Below, in pieces: positions 26,316 through 35,504 of a stretch of 64,000 bases of DNA. The stretch's first letter is position 1, and each line of letters starts with the position of its first letter. This stretch comes from Bacillus sp. ISL-34 (GTDB lineage: Bacteria > Bacillota > Bacilli > Bacillales > DSM-1321). The position numbers and the translations under genes were made by a program. Location: the NCBI RefSeq assembly GCF_018613325.1, contig NZ_JAGGQJ010000028.1, positions 1 to 64,000 on the forward strand, in the 5' to 3' direction. A model generated the notes under the pieces. That model saw only the letters and a program-made list of their open reading frames with translations. It was not told the origin of the DNA and made no database searches.

Positions 26316-27203
26316 ATGGAAAAATTATTAGGAACTGACACAGTAAAAAGAGGAATGGCACAAATGCAAAAGGGTGGCGTAATTATGGACGTCATTAACG
26401 CAGAACAAGCAAAAATCGCAGAAGCATCCGGTGCTGTCGCTGTCATGGCATTGGAAAGGGTTCCTTCCGACATCCGTGCGGCTGGCGGGGTAGCAAGAAT
26501 GGCAGATCCGCGAATTGTCGAGGAAGTAATGAATGCAGTGTCCATCCCGGTCATGGCTAAAGCAAGGATCGGCCATATTGTTGAATCAAGGGTCCTGGAA
26601 TCCATGGGAGTGGATTATATCGATGAAAGTGAAGTGCTGACTCCTGCTGATGAAGAATACCATATTCTAAAAAGTGATTTCACAGTACCTTTCGTTTGTG
26701 GCTGCCGTGATTTAGGCGAAGCTGCACGCCGTATTGGTGAAGGAGCATCAATGCTTCGTACAAAAGGAGAACCAGGTACGGGTAATATTGTGGAAGCTGT
26801 CCGTCATATGAGAAAGGTACAGTCACAAATTCGTAAAGTGAGCATCATGAGTGATGATGAATTAATGACGGAAGCAAAAAATATTGGAGCCCCTTATGAA
26901 ATTTTAAGAGAAATCAAACGGACAGGTAAATTGCCTGTAGTTAACTTTGCAGCTGGCGGAATTGCCACTCCAGCAGATGCAGCACTGATGATGGAATTGG
27001 GAGCAGATGGCGTTTTCGTAGGGTCTGGTATTTTTAAATCTGAAAATCCAGAAAAATTCGCATCGGCAATCGTTCAAGCGACTACATACTTCACCGATTA
27101 TGAATTGATTGGCCGGTTGTCCAAAGAGTTGGGCAGTGCAATGAAAGGAATTGACATTTCCAAACTAGCTCCGGCAGAACGGATGCAGGAACGTGGATGG
27201 TAA
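26316..27203 (+). CDS. pdxS: pyridoxal 5'-phosphate synthase subunit PdxS
   Basis: The 295-residue (beta/alpha)8 barrel condenses ribose 5-phosphate, glyceraldehyde 3-phosphate and ammonia to PLP. Landmarks are [31 protein letters not shown], the catalytic lysine in [16 protein letters not shown]-like [14 protein letters not shown] and [16 protein letters not shown]. The start at 26316 follows AGGGGGAAG and matches the B. subtilis length (294); ATG 26292 is rejected. It forms a dodecamer with PdxT, which begins one base after its stop codon. Confidence 0.97.
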   Translation: MEKLLGTDTVKRGMAQMQKGGVIMDVINAEQAKIAEASGAVAVMALERVPSDIRAAGGVARMADPRIVEEVMNAVSIPVMAKARIGHIVESRVLESMGVDYIDESEVLTPADEEYHILKSDFTVPFVCGCRDLGEAARRIGEGASMLRTKGEPGTGNIVEAVRHMRKVQSQIRKVSIMSDDELMTEAKNIGAPYEILREIKRTGKLPVVNFAAGGIATPADAALMMELGADGVFVGSGIFKSENPEKFASAIVQATTYFTDYELIGRLSKELGSAMKGIDISKLAPAERMQERGW

Positions 27204-27204
27204 T

Positions 27205-27804
27205 ATGATAACTATCGGTGTTTTAGGATTACAGGGAGCAGTTGAAGAACACTTGAACCAAATCAAAGCTGCCGGCGAACAAGCAATTATCGTAAAAAAA
27301 CCGGAACAGTTGCTGGAAATCGATGGCTTGATCATTCCAGGCGGAGAAAGCACGACGATGAGGAAGCTAATGGATCGTTATGGATTTATGGAACCGGTCA
27401 AAACTTTCTTCGAAGAGAAAAAACCTATTTTCGGTACATGTGCTGGGATGGTACTGGCGGCCAATGAATTGACTGGCGATGAGAAGGCCTACCTTGGACT
27501 AATGGACATATCCGTGAAAAGGAACGGTTTTGGACGTCAAAAGGATAGTTTCGAGGCTGAACTATCAATCAAAGGAATGCAAGATCCTTATAAGGCAGTT
27601 TTCATCCGGGCGCCTTTTGCCGATGGAATTGGAGAAGGTGTAGAAGTATTGGCTGTTTATGAAGAGAATGTAGTGGCTGCGAGACAAGACCATGTCCTCG
27701 TTAGTGCTTTTCATCCAGAATTAACAGGTGATGATCGTTTTCTGCAGCTTTTCATTGAAATGGTGAAGACATCCACAAGTAAGGCCGAATTGAAAACCTG
27801 CTAA
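27205..27804 (+). CDS. pdxT: pyridoxal 5'-phosphate synthase glutaminase subunit PdxT
   Basis: The 199-residue class I glutaminase supplies ammonia to PdxS. It shows the N-terminal IGVLGLQGAVEEH, PGGESTTMRKL, the nucleophile in GTCAGMVL and the His/Glu dyad in SAFHPELTGDDR. The start at 27205 lies one base after the pdxS stop, so the two are translationally linked; an ATG at 27193 within pdxS would add four residues. A terminator follows at 27812-27845. Confidence 0.96.
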   Translation: MITIGVLGLQGAVEEHLNQIKAAGEQAIIVKKPEQLLEIDGLIIPGGESTTMRKLMDRYGFMEPVKTFFEEKKPIFGTCAGMVLAANELTGDEKAYLGLMDISVKRNGFGRQKDSFEAELSIKGMQDPYKAVFIRAPFADGIGEGVEVLAVYEENVVAARQDHVLVSAFHPELTGDDRFLQLFIEMVKTSTSKAELKTC

Positions 27805-27811
27805 ACAAATG

Positions 27812-27845
27812 AAGCTGTCCTATTAATAGGACAGCTTTACTTTTG
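27812..27845 (+). terminator. pdxST terminator
   Basis: AAGCTGTCCTA/TAGGACAGCTT arms followed by TACTTTT. Confidence 0.88.
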
Positions 27846-27913
27846 AATGCTCAAAACGCTTTAAAATACATATTAACTTGAATAAAATATCCTTTACTTT
27901 TATAATAAAAAAA

Positions 27914-27929
27914 GTAAGTAATCACTTAC
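27914..27929. promoter_or_regulatory. candidate TetR-family operator
   Basis: GTAAGT-AATC-ACTTAC is a perfect 6-4-6 palindrome 32 bp before the SDR start codon. Its size suits a TetR dimer, and a TetR gene lies just downstream of the SDR gene. Confidence 0.5.
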
Positions 27930-27960
27930 CTGTTTTTTTAGTGTTGGAAGGGGAATGTAT

Positions 27961-28705
27961 GTGACAGCAAGAGTTGCAGTTATTACAGGAGGAGCAAGCG
28001 GTATTGGCCGAGCGACATGCTTGAAATTCGCTTCAAAAGGGACAAGGTCGTTGTTGCGGATTTTAATGAAGAAATGGGACAGGAAACCGTTGAACAGATA
28101 ACAGCGGATGGTGGAGAGGCCATTTTTGTTAAAACGGATGTTTCTAAGCAGGAAGATGTTGAATCGTTAATCAATTAAACAGTTGAAACATACGGAAGGA
28201 TCGATATCATGTTTAATAATGCCGGCATCAGTGCAGGCGGTATGATCCTCGATCAAGATATGGAGGGTTACTTCAAAACGATTGGAGTGGACCAGCACGG
28301 AGTTGCCTTTGGAATTATGGCAGCAGGACGGAAAATGAAAGAGCTAGGTAACAAGGGCGTCATTATAAATACCGCATCTGTGTTTGGCTACTTAGCTTAC
28401 CATGGAACCTTGCCTATCAGGCGACTAAAGGCGCTGTAAGAATGATGACACAGACAGCTGCTTTGGAATTGGGTGCTTATGGCATACGAGTAGTGGGCAT
28501 TGCGCCAGGCGGGGTTGACACTCCTATCATTCAAGGCTATAAAGATATGGGAATCATCGATAAATTGAATGCATGCCAAATGCGCGGTAAATTAATTAAG
28601 CCAGAAGCCATTGCAAATGCCGTCTATCTATTATCATTAGAGGAAGAGGATGCAATCAATGGAAGTGTAGTCATGGTCGATGATGGCTATGCATCCTTTA
28701 AGTGA
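27961..28705 (+). pseudogene. short-chain dehydrogenase, decayed
   Basis: All parts of a classical SDR of about 248 residues are present but in three frames. The GTG start (after GGAAGGGG) leads to VAVITGGASGIGRAT; a one-base loss near 28040 shifts the frame to VVVADFNEEMG; an in-frame TAA lies at 28176-28178 (LIN-stop-TVETYGRIDIMFNNAG, probably CAA to TAA); another one-base loss near 28411 falls in the catalytic YQATK region. The end reads GVDTPIIQGYKDMG and VDDGYASFK. With two frameshifts and one nonsense codon a functional product is unlikely. The upstream operator and TetR neighbour are intact. Confidence 0.85.
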
Positions 28706-28719
28706 TTTTCTATAAAAGA

Positions 28720-28750
28720 TAACATCGTTCCAATCAGACGATGTTTTCTA
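28720..28750 (+). terminator. terminator after the SDR pseudogene
   Basis: AACATCGT/ACGATGTT arms followed by T-rich sequence. Confidence 0.75.
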
Positions 28751-28867
28751 TTGATGATATATGGGAATATTGATTTCTAATAGATCAAAGGTAATATTGA
28801 CCGATTTATACCATCGAAAATAGATTGGTGAAGCCGGTCTTATCTTTATAAAAGAAGGTTGATATTT

Positions 28868-29455
28868 TTGAAAAAAGGGCAGCAAACCAAAGAACGAATC
28901 ATAAATGTAGCCCGGACTCTTTTTGCCACTAAAGGTTTTGACATGACAAGAACGAATGAAATTGCCTCTGCATGCAATGTTTCCGAAGCTACTATTTACA
29001 AATACTTTGACAGCAAAAAAGATTTGCTATTGGCTACAATTACCCCTGATGAGCAAGAGGAATCAGAAGATGGAACTAGCCATCTATCTACGGATGATCT
29101 AGTGGAAAATCATGTTTGCACCATGATAAATAAAATTCTTGATAATAAAGAACAGTTTTCGATTCTATTCAGGGAAACGCAATTCGATCAAGATATTTCG
29201 AAGCAATATGTAGATCAGATCTTCAAGCCGAATGCCAAGCACATTGAAATACAGAAGAGAATAGATAGCGGTGAGATACAATATATCTCTGATATTATCC
29301 TATTTAATGTAGGGATCATTTCTTTCACATTGGCATTATCTACACATTATGAGATCCATCAACAGAAAAAGGAGCCATATTTTACTTCTGAACGAATTAA
29401 GAGCATTGCTCAACTTTTGGTATATGGTATTCATGGCAAACAAAATCATACATAA
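28868..29455 (+). CDS. TetR/AcrR family transcriptional regulator
   Basis: The 195-residue protein has an N-terminal TetR helix-turn-helix (about residues 5-50: TKERIINVARTLFATKGFDMTRTNEIASACNVSEATIYKYFDSKKDLL) and an all-helical ligand domain. The TTG start at 28868 lies nine bases after GAAGG; TTG 28859 is an alternative. It probably represses the upstream SDR gene through the palindrome at 27914-27929. Because that gene is now broken, the regulator may be losing its purpose. A terminator follows. Confidence 0.88.
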   Translation: MKKGQQTKERIINVARTLFATKGFDMTRTNEIASACNVSEATIYKYFDSKKDLLLATITPDEQEESEDGTSHLSTDDLVENHVCTMINKILDNKEQFSILFRETQFDQDISKQYVDQIFKPNAKHIEIQKRIDSGEIQYISDIILFNVGIISFTLALSTHYEIHQQKKEPYFTSERIKSIAQLLVYGIHGKQNHT

Positions 29456-29458
29456 TGA

Positions 29459-29512
29459 AACGGTCATATTGAAAGGCAAGCATCAAGCCGCAAATATGAC
29501 CGTTTTATTTTC
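29459..29512 (+). terminator. terminator
   Basis: CGGTCATATT/AATATGACCG perfect ten-base arms followed by TTTTATTTT. Confidence 0.88.
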
Positions 29513-29663
29513 CTTCAGAGTCGATGAAGTCAACTTGTAAATTTATTAAACCAGAGTGTAAGATTTGACTTATATTTTTCAGACTATTACGATAAATTCA
29601 TGCTGCACGAAATGCTTCACGAAGATTTTATCTGGAAATCATGTAACATTGGAGGGGGATTAA

Positions 29664-30197
29664 ATGAGCGATATCGTAATTTTATCAGGAAGTCCGGCTA
29701 TTCCGTCAAGAACGGACATTTCACTAAAACATATTCAATCATTAGTCGAAAACGAAGGATTTACCACAGCTTATTTCTCAATTACGGATTTCTCAGCAGA
29801 TGATTTATTCCAAGGGAAATATAATAGCGAAGACATCTTAAAACTTTCGGAGAAAATCCAAGCAGCAAGAGGTGTCATTATTGGTTCACCGGTTTATAAG
29901 GCTTCTTATACAGGTGTAATGAAAGCATTGATTGATTTGCTGCCAGAAGGTGCTTTTAAGGGTAAGCCAGTACTGCCAATCATGATTGGCGGAAGTAACA
30001 GGCATCTATTGGCGATTGACTATGCGCTTAAACCATTAATTTCAATATTAAAGGGCGAGCCGCTGCAGGGCATTTATTTTGTTGATAAGGAAATAGATAA
30101 ACAGAATTCAGAAAACCCGATTAATGATTTGCATTTAATTGATCGCGTCCAGAGTCAAGTTCAAGAATTTGTAGAAGCGATACAGTTAAGAAATTAA
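29664..30197 (+). CDS. ssuE: NADPH-dependent FMN reductase (SsuE type)
   Basis: The 177-residue flavodoxin-like protein has the FMN phosphate loop ILSGSPAIPSRT, GVIIGSPVYKASYTGVMKALIDLLP and a GGSNRHLLAIDYALKPL segment diagnostic of SsuE-like reductases. SsuE supplies reduced FMN to sulfonate monooxygenases, but no ssuD or ssuABC genes are adjacent. It lies upstream of the sulfate assimilation cluster but is separated by its own terminator and the riboswitch. It could support a luciferase-like monooxygenase elsewhere. Strong GGAGGGGG site. Confidence 0.85.
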   Translation: MSDIVILSGSPAIPSRTDISLKHIQSLVENEGFTTAYFSITDFSADDLFQGKYNSEDILKLSEKIQAARGVIIGSPVYKASYTGVMKALIDLLPEGAFKGKPVLPIMIGGSNRHLLAIDYALKPLISILKGEPLQGIYFVDKEIDKQNSENPINDLHLIDRVQSQVQEFVEAIQLRN

Positions 30198-30287
30198 TGA
30201 ATTCAAGTTATCCCTTCTTCAAAAGGACTGGAATTCGAGAAATTATCTTTTCAAATGATGACAGGCGCCAATAATAGGTTTATTAAT

Positions 30288-30342
30288 GAAAATAGACTCA
30301 TTTTTTTGGAGACTTTATCTAAAAAGACGAGTCTATTTTCGC
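30288..30342 (+). terminator. terminator
   Basis: AAAATAGACTC/GAGTCTATTTT perfect arms with a 29-base loop. Confidence 0.7.
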
Positions 30343-30437
30343 ATTTAAATGAACATAAAATCATAAATGGAATAGTGTGTATAAAAATAACAGTTCATCC
30401 ATAATATTAAACCAAGTTATTTTATAAGAAAACTCCA

Positions 30438-30465
30438 TTGACAAGGATTAAATATATGTTAATAT
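30438..30465 (+). promoter_or_regulatory. sigma-A promoter of the sulfate assimilation run
   Basis: TTGACA (30438-30443), 16-base spacer, TAATAT (30460-30465). The riboswitch starts about 15 bp downstream. Confidence 0.7.
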
Positions 30466-30477
30466 TTAAAATAATAA

Positions 30478-30634
30478 AACTTATCCAGAGCGACGGAGGG
30501 AATTGGCCCTTTGAAGTCCAGCAACCTGCATGATGGATGCAAGGTGCTACCTCCAACAAAATGTTGATCATTTTGGAAGATAAGGTAAAGATATTTACCT
30601 TGTGATCTTTCCATCATGGAAAGATTTTTGTTTT
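30478..30634 (+). promoter_or_regulatory. SAM-I (S-box) riboswitch with terminator
   Basis: The S-box core is plain: CTTATCCAGAGCGACGGAGG, then GGCCC, TGAAG, CAGCAACC, AGGTGCTACCTCC and the P1 return strand GGAAGATAAGG. An expression platform follows: AAGGTAAA/TTTACCTT and the terminator ATCTTTCC/GGAAAGAT plus T run (30603-30634). SAM-I riboswitches terminate transcription when S-adenosylmethionine is plentiful. Here the riboswitch precedes yezD, cysH and the rest of the sulfate genes. Confidence 0.97.
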
Positions 30635-30757
30635 TTGGAAAAATTGTAGGCAAACCATAACAATGTAAGGTTGTTTGGAATTATATAAATCTAAGAAATT
30701 CATTTGATCAGCAGTGAAAATAAGAAATTCGCGGATTTTCTTAAAGGAGGAACAGGT

Positions 30758-30901
30758 TTGGATAAAGAGAATCAGCTTGAAGAAATATTTGAACGACTTC
30801 AAGAAATGCTTAATTCAATGAAATATGGATCCATTACACTTATTGTCCAGGATGGTAAAATCATTCAAATGGAAAGAAATGAAAAATTAAGAATTAAATA
30901 A
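30758..30901 (+). CDS. yezD: YezD family small protein (DUF2292)
   Basis: The 47-residue protein starts at TTG 30758 after AAAGGAGG. The core KYGSITLIVQDGKIIQMERNEK is typical of DUF2292 and resembles YezD of B. subtilis, found with sulfur assimilation genes in many bacilli. The biochemical role is unknown. It is the first gene behind the SAM riboswitch, so it belongs to the sulfur-starvation regulon. A second terminator at 30926-30981 separates it partly from cysH. Confidence 0.8.
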   Translation: MDKENQLEEIFERLQEMLNSMKYGSITLIVQDGKIIQMERNEKLRIK

Positions 30902-30925
30902 GGTATCTGCTGACTAGAAAAACTA

Positions 30926-30981
30926 GAGGCGGGTTTAACTGATATAAAGAGAGTATTGGTTAGATTCGTCTCTTTTTCCTA
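30926..30981 (+). terminator. internal terminator between yezD and cysH
   Basis: GAGGCGGGTTTAAC pairs with GTTAGATTCGTCTC through several G-U pairs and is followed by TTTTT. It may reduce read-through into cysH. Confidence 0.6.
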
Positions 30982-31069
30982 GGGTCAAACAAACTGGAGA
31001 AGATTACAATGGGCATTGATCAACAGTTACTCTAACCTATACAGCAAGTTTCTAGAGGGGGCTACAAAG

Positions 31070-31786
31070 TTGGCTGCATTAATAAACTATGAAAATTTCA
31101 ACACTGGGGATTTCCCTGTATTTCCCGAAGATAGTGAGACAAAAGGTGCTTTGGAAGTTCTGCAATGGGCGAATGACCATTATGGAAACGAACTGATTTA
31201 TGCTTGCAGTTTTGGAATTGAAGGCATCGTGCTTACGGATTTATTGGCGAAGGTCAATCCTTCTGCCAAAATAGTTTTCCTTGATACAGATGTTCATTTT
31301 GAAGAAACTTACCAATTGATCGAGCAAGTGAAAAAGCGATATCCAAAGCTTTCGATCGAAATGAAGAAACCTGCCTTGACGCTTGAGGAACAAGCAGCGG
31401 AATATGGGGATGAATTATGGCTTAAAGATTCAAATAAGTGCTGTAACATCCGTAAAATCATTCCGCTTACCGACGTGCTTTCAACGGCAACAGCCTGGCT
31501 TTCGGGACTGCGGAGGGAGCAATCCGAAACAAGGGCTTTGACCGAGTATATCAATAAGGATAATAAGTTCAAGTCAGTTAAAATATGTCCACTCATACAT
31601 TGGACATGGAAAGATGTTTGGCGGTACGCCCACAAAAACGGACTTCCATATAATATCCTGCATGATAATGGATATCCGAGCATTGGATGTAAAACATGTA
31701 CAGCACCTGCCTTCAATGCAGATGATTTACGCTCAGGCCGTTGGCAAGGAGCTCAAAAAACGGAATGCGGATTGCATTTATCTTAA
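31070..31786 (+). CDS. cysH: phosphoadenylyl/adenylyl-sulfate reductase
   Basis: The 238-residue enzyme reduces activated sulfate (PAPS or APS) to sulfite. It shows ACSFGIEGIVLTDLL (PP-loop), SGLRREQSETRA and the two cysteine pairs NKCCNIRK and GCKTC that bind a 4Fe-4S cluster, followed by the C-terminal KTECGLH with the catalytic cysteine. The TTG start at 31070 after AGAGGGGG is favoured by alignment with B. subtilis CysH (233 residues); an in-frame TTG at 31016 is the alternative. An out-of-frame ATG at 31009 opens an eight-codon ORF upstream. Confidence 0.93.
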   Translation: MAALINYENFNTGDFPVFPEDSETKGALEVLQWANDHYGNELIYACSFGIEGIVLTDLLAKVNPSAKIVFLDTDVHFEETYQLIEQVKKRYPKLSIEMKKPALTLEEQAAEYGDELWLKDSNKCCNIRKIIPLTDVLSTATAWLSGLRREQSETRALTEYINKDNKFKSVKICPLIHWTWKDVWRYAHKNGLPYNILHDNGYPSIGCKTCTAPAFNADDLRSGRWQGAQKTECGLHLS

Positions 31787-31815
31787 ATAAATAGAAACCA
31801 TAGGGGGAAATTAGC

Positions 31816-32964
31816 ATGACAATCAGTCTACCGCACGGAGGAACATTAATCGATCTTTGGGAACCAAAATATGATATTAGTAAAATAACAAAGTCAATTG
31901 AAATCGATGAAATTGCTTTAAGTGATCTTGAGTTGATAGGCACTGGTGCCTACAGTCCGATTAAAGGATTCTTTACAAAAAGTGACTATGAGACAGTGGT
32001 CAAGGATATGAGGCTTAGCAGCGGGCATGTATGGAGCATCCCGATTACGCTGCCTTTGACCGAAGAAACTGCAGAAACCCTTACTATAGGTGAAGAAGTA
32101 ACGTTGACTCATGATGGTGAAACATACGGGGTTCTCTCCGTTTCCGATATTTACACTCCAGATAAGCAATTGGAAGCGACATTAGTATATCAAACGGATG
32201 ATGAGAAGCATCCTGGAGTGAAAAATTTATACAACCGCGGGGATGTATACGTCGGCGGGGAAATAAAGTTGATCAAGAGAATAGAGCGTCCGCAGTTTCA
32301 AGCTCATTATTTGGACCCAGTCGAGACAAGGAAAGCTTTTGCTGAAAAAGGCTGGGAAACGGTTGTCGGTTTCCAAACGAGGAACCCTGTTCACCGTGCA
32401 CATGAATACATTCAAAAGACAGCATTGGAGATTGTCGACGGCCTATTCTTAAATCCGCTCGTAGGTGCCACTAAATCCGATGACATTCCGGCAGATGTAA
32501 GAATGGAAAGCTATAAAGTGCTACTTGAAAAATATTATCCTATGGATCGCGTCTCCCTTGCAGTTTTCCCTGCTGCCATGCGTTATGCAGGACCTAGAGA
32601 AGCCGTTTTCCATGCGATGGTCCGTAAAAATTATGGTTGCACCCATTTTATCGTCGGACGTGATCATGCGGGCGTGGGCGATTATTATGGCACATATGAT
32701 GCTCAAAAAATCTTTGGGAATTTCAATGCAGATGAGTTAGGAATCACGCTATTATTCTTTGAACATAGTTTTTACTGTAAAGCATGTGGCAATATGGCAT
32801 CCGCTAAAACTTGTCCGCATGGCAAGGAAGACCATGTCATCCTGTCTGGAACGAAGGTAAGGGAAATGCTTCGTAATGGAGAAATTCCTCCAGCTACCTT
32901 TAGCCGTAAAGAAGTCATCGAGGTGTTGATCAAAGGTCTAAAAAAGAATGAAGTTTATAACTGA
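31816..32964 (+). CDS. sat: sulfate adenylyltransferase
   Basis: The 382-residue ATP sulfurylase forms adenylyl sulfate from ATP and sulfate, the entry step of assimilation. Landmarks are the nucleotide-binding [17 protein letters not shown] and [12 protein letters not shown], and a C-terminal zinc-type [16 protein letters not shown]. Length matches the prokaryotic homo-oligomeric form. It lies 29 bp after cysH with RBS AGGGGGAAA, in the same operon-like run. Confidence 0.96.
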   Translation: MTISLPHGGTLIDLWEPKYDISKITKSIEIDEIALSDLELIGTGAYSPIKGFFTKSDYETVVKDMRLSSGHVWSIPITLPLTEETAETLTIGEEVTLTHDGETYGVLSVSDIYTPDKQLEATLVYQTDDEKHPGVKNLYNRGDVYVGGEIKLIKRIERPQFQAHYLDPVETRKAFAEKGWETVVGFQTRNPVHRAHEYIQKTALEIVDGLFLNPLVGATKSDDIPADVRMESYKVLLEKYYPMDRVSLAVFPAAMRYAGPREAVFHAMVRKNYGCTHFIVGRDHAGVGDYYGTYDAQKIFGNFNADELGITLLFFEHSFYCKACGNMASAKTCPHGKEDHVILSGTKVREMLRNGEIPPATFSRKEVIEVLIKGLKKNEVYN

Positions 32965-33007
32965 TCGGACATAAATAGAAGGATCACAAGAAGAGGGGGA
33001 TTATTAT

Positions 33008-33607
33008 ATGAGTAAAAGTACGAATGTCACTTGGCATGAAACGTCATTGACCAAGGAGCTCCGCCGGAAGCAGAACGGGCATGAAAGCAAAGTTCTATGG
33101 TTCACAGGGCTCTCGGGCTCCGGAAAATCAACGATTGCGAACGCAGTCGCTAAAGAGTTATATAATCGGAATATTCGAAATTATGTTTTGGATGGTGATA
33201 ATATCCGCCATGGTTTAAACAAAGATTTAGGTTTTTCTGAAGGTGATCGAACCGAGAATATTAGGCGGATAGGTGAGGTTTCCAAGTTATTCGTGGATAG
33301 TGGGCAGTTCGTATTGACCGCCTTCATATCACCTTTCAGGGCAGACCGGCAGATTGTTCGTGATTTACTCGAAGAAGGGGAGTTTATTGAAGTATACATA
33401 AAGTGTCCGATCGAAGAGTGCGAAGTGAGAGATCCAAAAGGTCTTTATGACAAGGCTCGTAAAGGAATCATTAAAGATTTTACCGGAATCGACTCTCCAT
33501 ACGAAGAACCTGAACAACCGGAAATCATTTTAGAATCCGACCAATACAGCATTGAAGAGTGCGTTGATCAGGTAATCGGTTATTTGAAAGCAAAGAAAGC
33601 GATTTAA
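33008..33607 (+). CDS. cysC: adenylyl-sulfate kinase
   Basis: The 199-residue APS kinase converts adenylyl sulfate to PAPS. The Walker [10 protein letters not shown] lies near residue 36, with [16 protein letters not shown], the lid region FISPFRADR and the [15 protein letters not shown] segment that binds APS. Presence of CysC together with CysH suggests PAPS is used, although the 4Fe-4S-type CysH may also accept APS. Start after AGAGGGGGA. Confidence 0.96.
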   Translation: MSKSTNVTWHETSLTKELRRKQNGHESKVLWFTGLSGSGKSTIANAVAKELYNRNIRNYVLDGDNIRHGLNKDLGFSEGDRTENIRRIGEVSKLFVDSGQFVLTAFISPFRADRQIVRDLLEEGEFIEVYIKCPIEECEVRDPKGLYDKARKGIIKDFTGIDSPYEEPEQPEIILESDQYSIEECVDQVIGYLKAKKAI

Positions 33608-33623
33608 TCAAGGAGGAAATGTA

Positions 33624-35249
33624 ATGGTTTACGAGAAATTTTGGTCGGAAAATCCACTAATCGCTAAAAATAAAACGGAAGTCTGGAAATTGGAAAAAGA
33701 CGGCTTGAAGATATTTGATGATATTCCACATTACGCAGCAAATGGTTTTGAGTCCATCCCTAAAGAAAATTGGGATATGTTCAAGTGGGCAGGTCTATAC
33801 CTGCAACGGCCAAAAGAAGCTGGTTATTGGATGATGCGTGTCGTCATTCCCGGAGGTATCCTGACTTATGATCAACAAATGACTCTAGCTAACATCGCTA
33901 AAGATTACGGGAGGGATGTATATGACATTACAACCCGTCAAGCCGTTCAATTCCACTGGCTGACCATTGAACAAGTCCCGGATATCTTAAATCGTTTGGA
34001 AAAGGTTGGCATGACTACGGCAGGTGCTTGTGGTGATATCACACGCAATATCATCGGGAATGCATTGGCCGGCATCGATCCTGACGAACTTTTTGATACA
34101 CGCGAGGTCCTTTATGATGTATTTGAGTATTTCCGCCTTAACGAAGACTATTCGAACCTTCCGAGGAAATATAAAATGTCCATAAGTGCTAATATCCATA
34201 ATGCTTCAAATGCTGAAATCAACTGTGTTTCATTCAATCCAGCAACTAAAGAAATTGATGGAGTAACGGAAGTTGGTTTTCACGTAAAAGTAGGCGGAGG
34301 GCTATCCTCCGTTCCAATGCTGGCAGAGGAACTGGATCTATTCATTTTACCTGAAAAAACAGTGGAAGTAGCGGCCTCCATCACGACGATATTCAGGGAC
34401 TTCGGATACCGTGAAAAACGTCATCGCTCAAGATTGAAGTTCCTTGTCGCTGATTGGGGTCCCGAACAATTCAAGGAAAAATTGCTGGAATACACCGGTC
34501 CGCTTCCTGAAAAGGGTGAAAGTGCGGTGAAGGGATGGAATGCAGGTTATTTCTACGGCATCCATAAACAAAAGCAAGATGGTCTGAACTATGTTGGAGT
34601 CAATATACCCGTTGGTCGTCTAAATCCAGACGAAGTGATGGAGTTTGCCGAACTTGCGAAAAAATATGGAAATGGTGAAATCCGCAACTGTAATTCTCAA
34701 AATCTAATCATTCCAAATGTGCCGGATGCAAAACTTGAGGAATTAAAGCGGGAATCCATCTTTGAGAGATTTCCATATCAACCAAAAAAATTCATTGGTT
34801 ATTCCGTTTCTTGTACAGGCATCGAGTATTGCAACCTGGCACTCGTTGAAACAAAAAACCGCATGAGGACCATTTCTGAATCATTGGACAGGGAAATAGA
34901 TCTCGATGTTCCTGTAAGGATGCATATGGTCGGTTGTCCGAATAATTGCGGTCAAAGAGCCATCGCCGAAATCGGGCTGCAAGGCATTAAAATGAAAAAC
35001 CAGGACAAAAAAATGGTCGAGGCTTTTGAAATATACGTCGGTGGAACGCTGAATGAGGGCGGGAAGTTCAATGAAAAACTTAAAGGAAAAGTGGAAGCTG
35101 AACAGCTCTATCATGTTCTGAAGGAACTGATCCTATTTTTCAAAGAAACAAAACATATATCGGAAACCTTTCTTGATTTTGTGGAAAGGGTAGGGATATC
35201 CGATTTACAAAGTAAGCTTGATGATATATTAACGGAAGTGGCCGTTTAA
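33624..35249 (+). CDS. siroheme sulfite (nitrite-type) reductase
   Basis: The 541-residue protein has two ferredoxin-like half domains and two siroheme/4Fe-4S half domains. The cluster ligands appear as CTGIEYC (C-x5-C) and GCPNNCG (C-x3-C), with GACGDITRNIIGN and the basic RQAVQFHW siroheme contacts. It would carry out the six-electron reduction of sulfite to sulfide, using ferredoxin or a flavoprotein. The type differs from the CysJI pair of B. subtilis. Its place between cysC and siroheme genes supports sulfite over nitrite as substrate. RBS AAGGAGG. Confidence 0.92.
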   Translation: MVYEKFWSENPLIAKNKTEVWKLEKDGLKIFDDIPHYAANGFESIPKENWDMFKWAGLYLQRPKEAGYWMMRVVIPGGILTYDQQMTLANIAKDYGRDVYDITTRQAVQFHWLTIEQVPDILNRLEKVGMTTAGACGDITRNIIGNALAGIDPDELFDTREVLYDVFEYFRLNEDYSNLPRKYKMSISANIHNASNAEINCVSFNPATKEIDGVTEVGFHVKVGGGLSSVPMLAEELDLFILPEKTVEVAASITTIFRDFGYREKRHRSRLKFLVADWGPEQFKEKLLEYTGPLPEKGESAVKGWNAGYFYGIHKQKQDGLNYVGVNIPVGRLNPDEVMEFAELAKKYGNGEIRNCNSQNLIIPNVPDAKLEELKRESIFERFPYQPKKFIGYSVSCTGIEYCNLALVETKNRMRTISESLDREIDLDVPVRMHMVGCPNNCGQRAIAEIGLQGIKMKNQDKKMVEAFEIYVGGTLNEGGKFNEKLKGKVEAEQLYHVLKELILFFKETKHISETFLDFVERVGISDLQSKLDDILTEVAV

Positions 35250-35269
35250 TAGGGGAAGGTAAGCAATCC

Positions 35270-35485
35270 ATGAATCTATACCGTTTTGAAGTCACTATCA
35301 AGGAAGAACCGGTCCATGTCATCATTGTTGCCGATTCAGATGAAAAGGCCTTTGATCTTGTTGATATCGAGCTGGAAAAGCATTATTTGAAAATGCCTGA
35401 AGTGGATGACATCTCATTATACGAAAAAAAGAAAATTAAAAATGGAGCAGGTTTCGTTTTATCGGAATTCGAAACAATTCTCTAA
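35270..35485 (+). CDS. DUF3906 family protein
   Basis: A 71-residue cytosolic protein starting MNLYRFEVTIKEEPVHVIIV, acidic in the middle, with a C-terminal KKKIKNGAGFVLSEFE. It matches the DUF3906 family, commonly found in bacilli beside the siroheme sulfite reductase. The role is unknown; position suggests an accessory for reductase function or regulation. RBS AGGGGAAGG precedes the start. Confidence 0.8.
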   Translation: MNLYRFEVTIKEEPVHVIIVADSDEKAFDLVDIELEKHYLKMPEVDDISLYEKKKIKNGAGFVLSEFETIL

Positions 35486-35504
35486 GGGAAGGCAGGTTGC
35501 AAAA

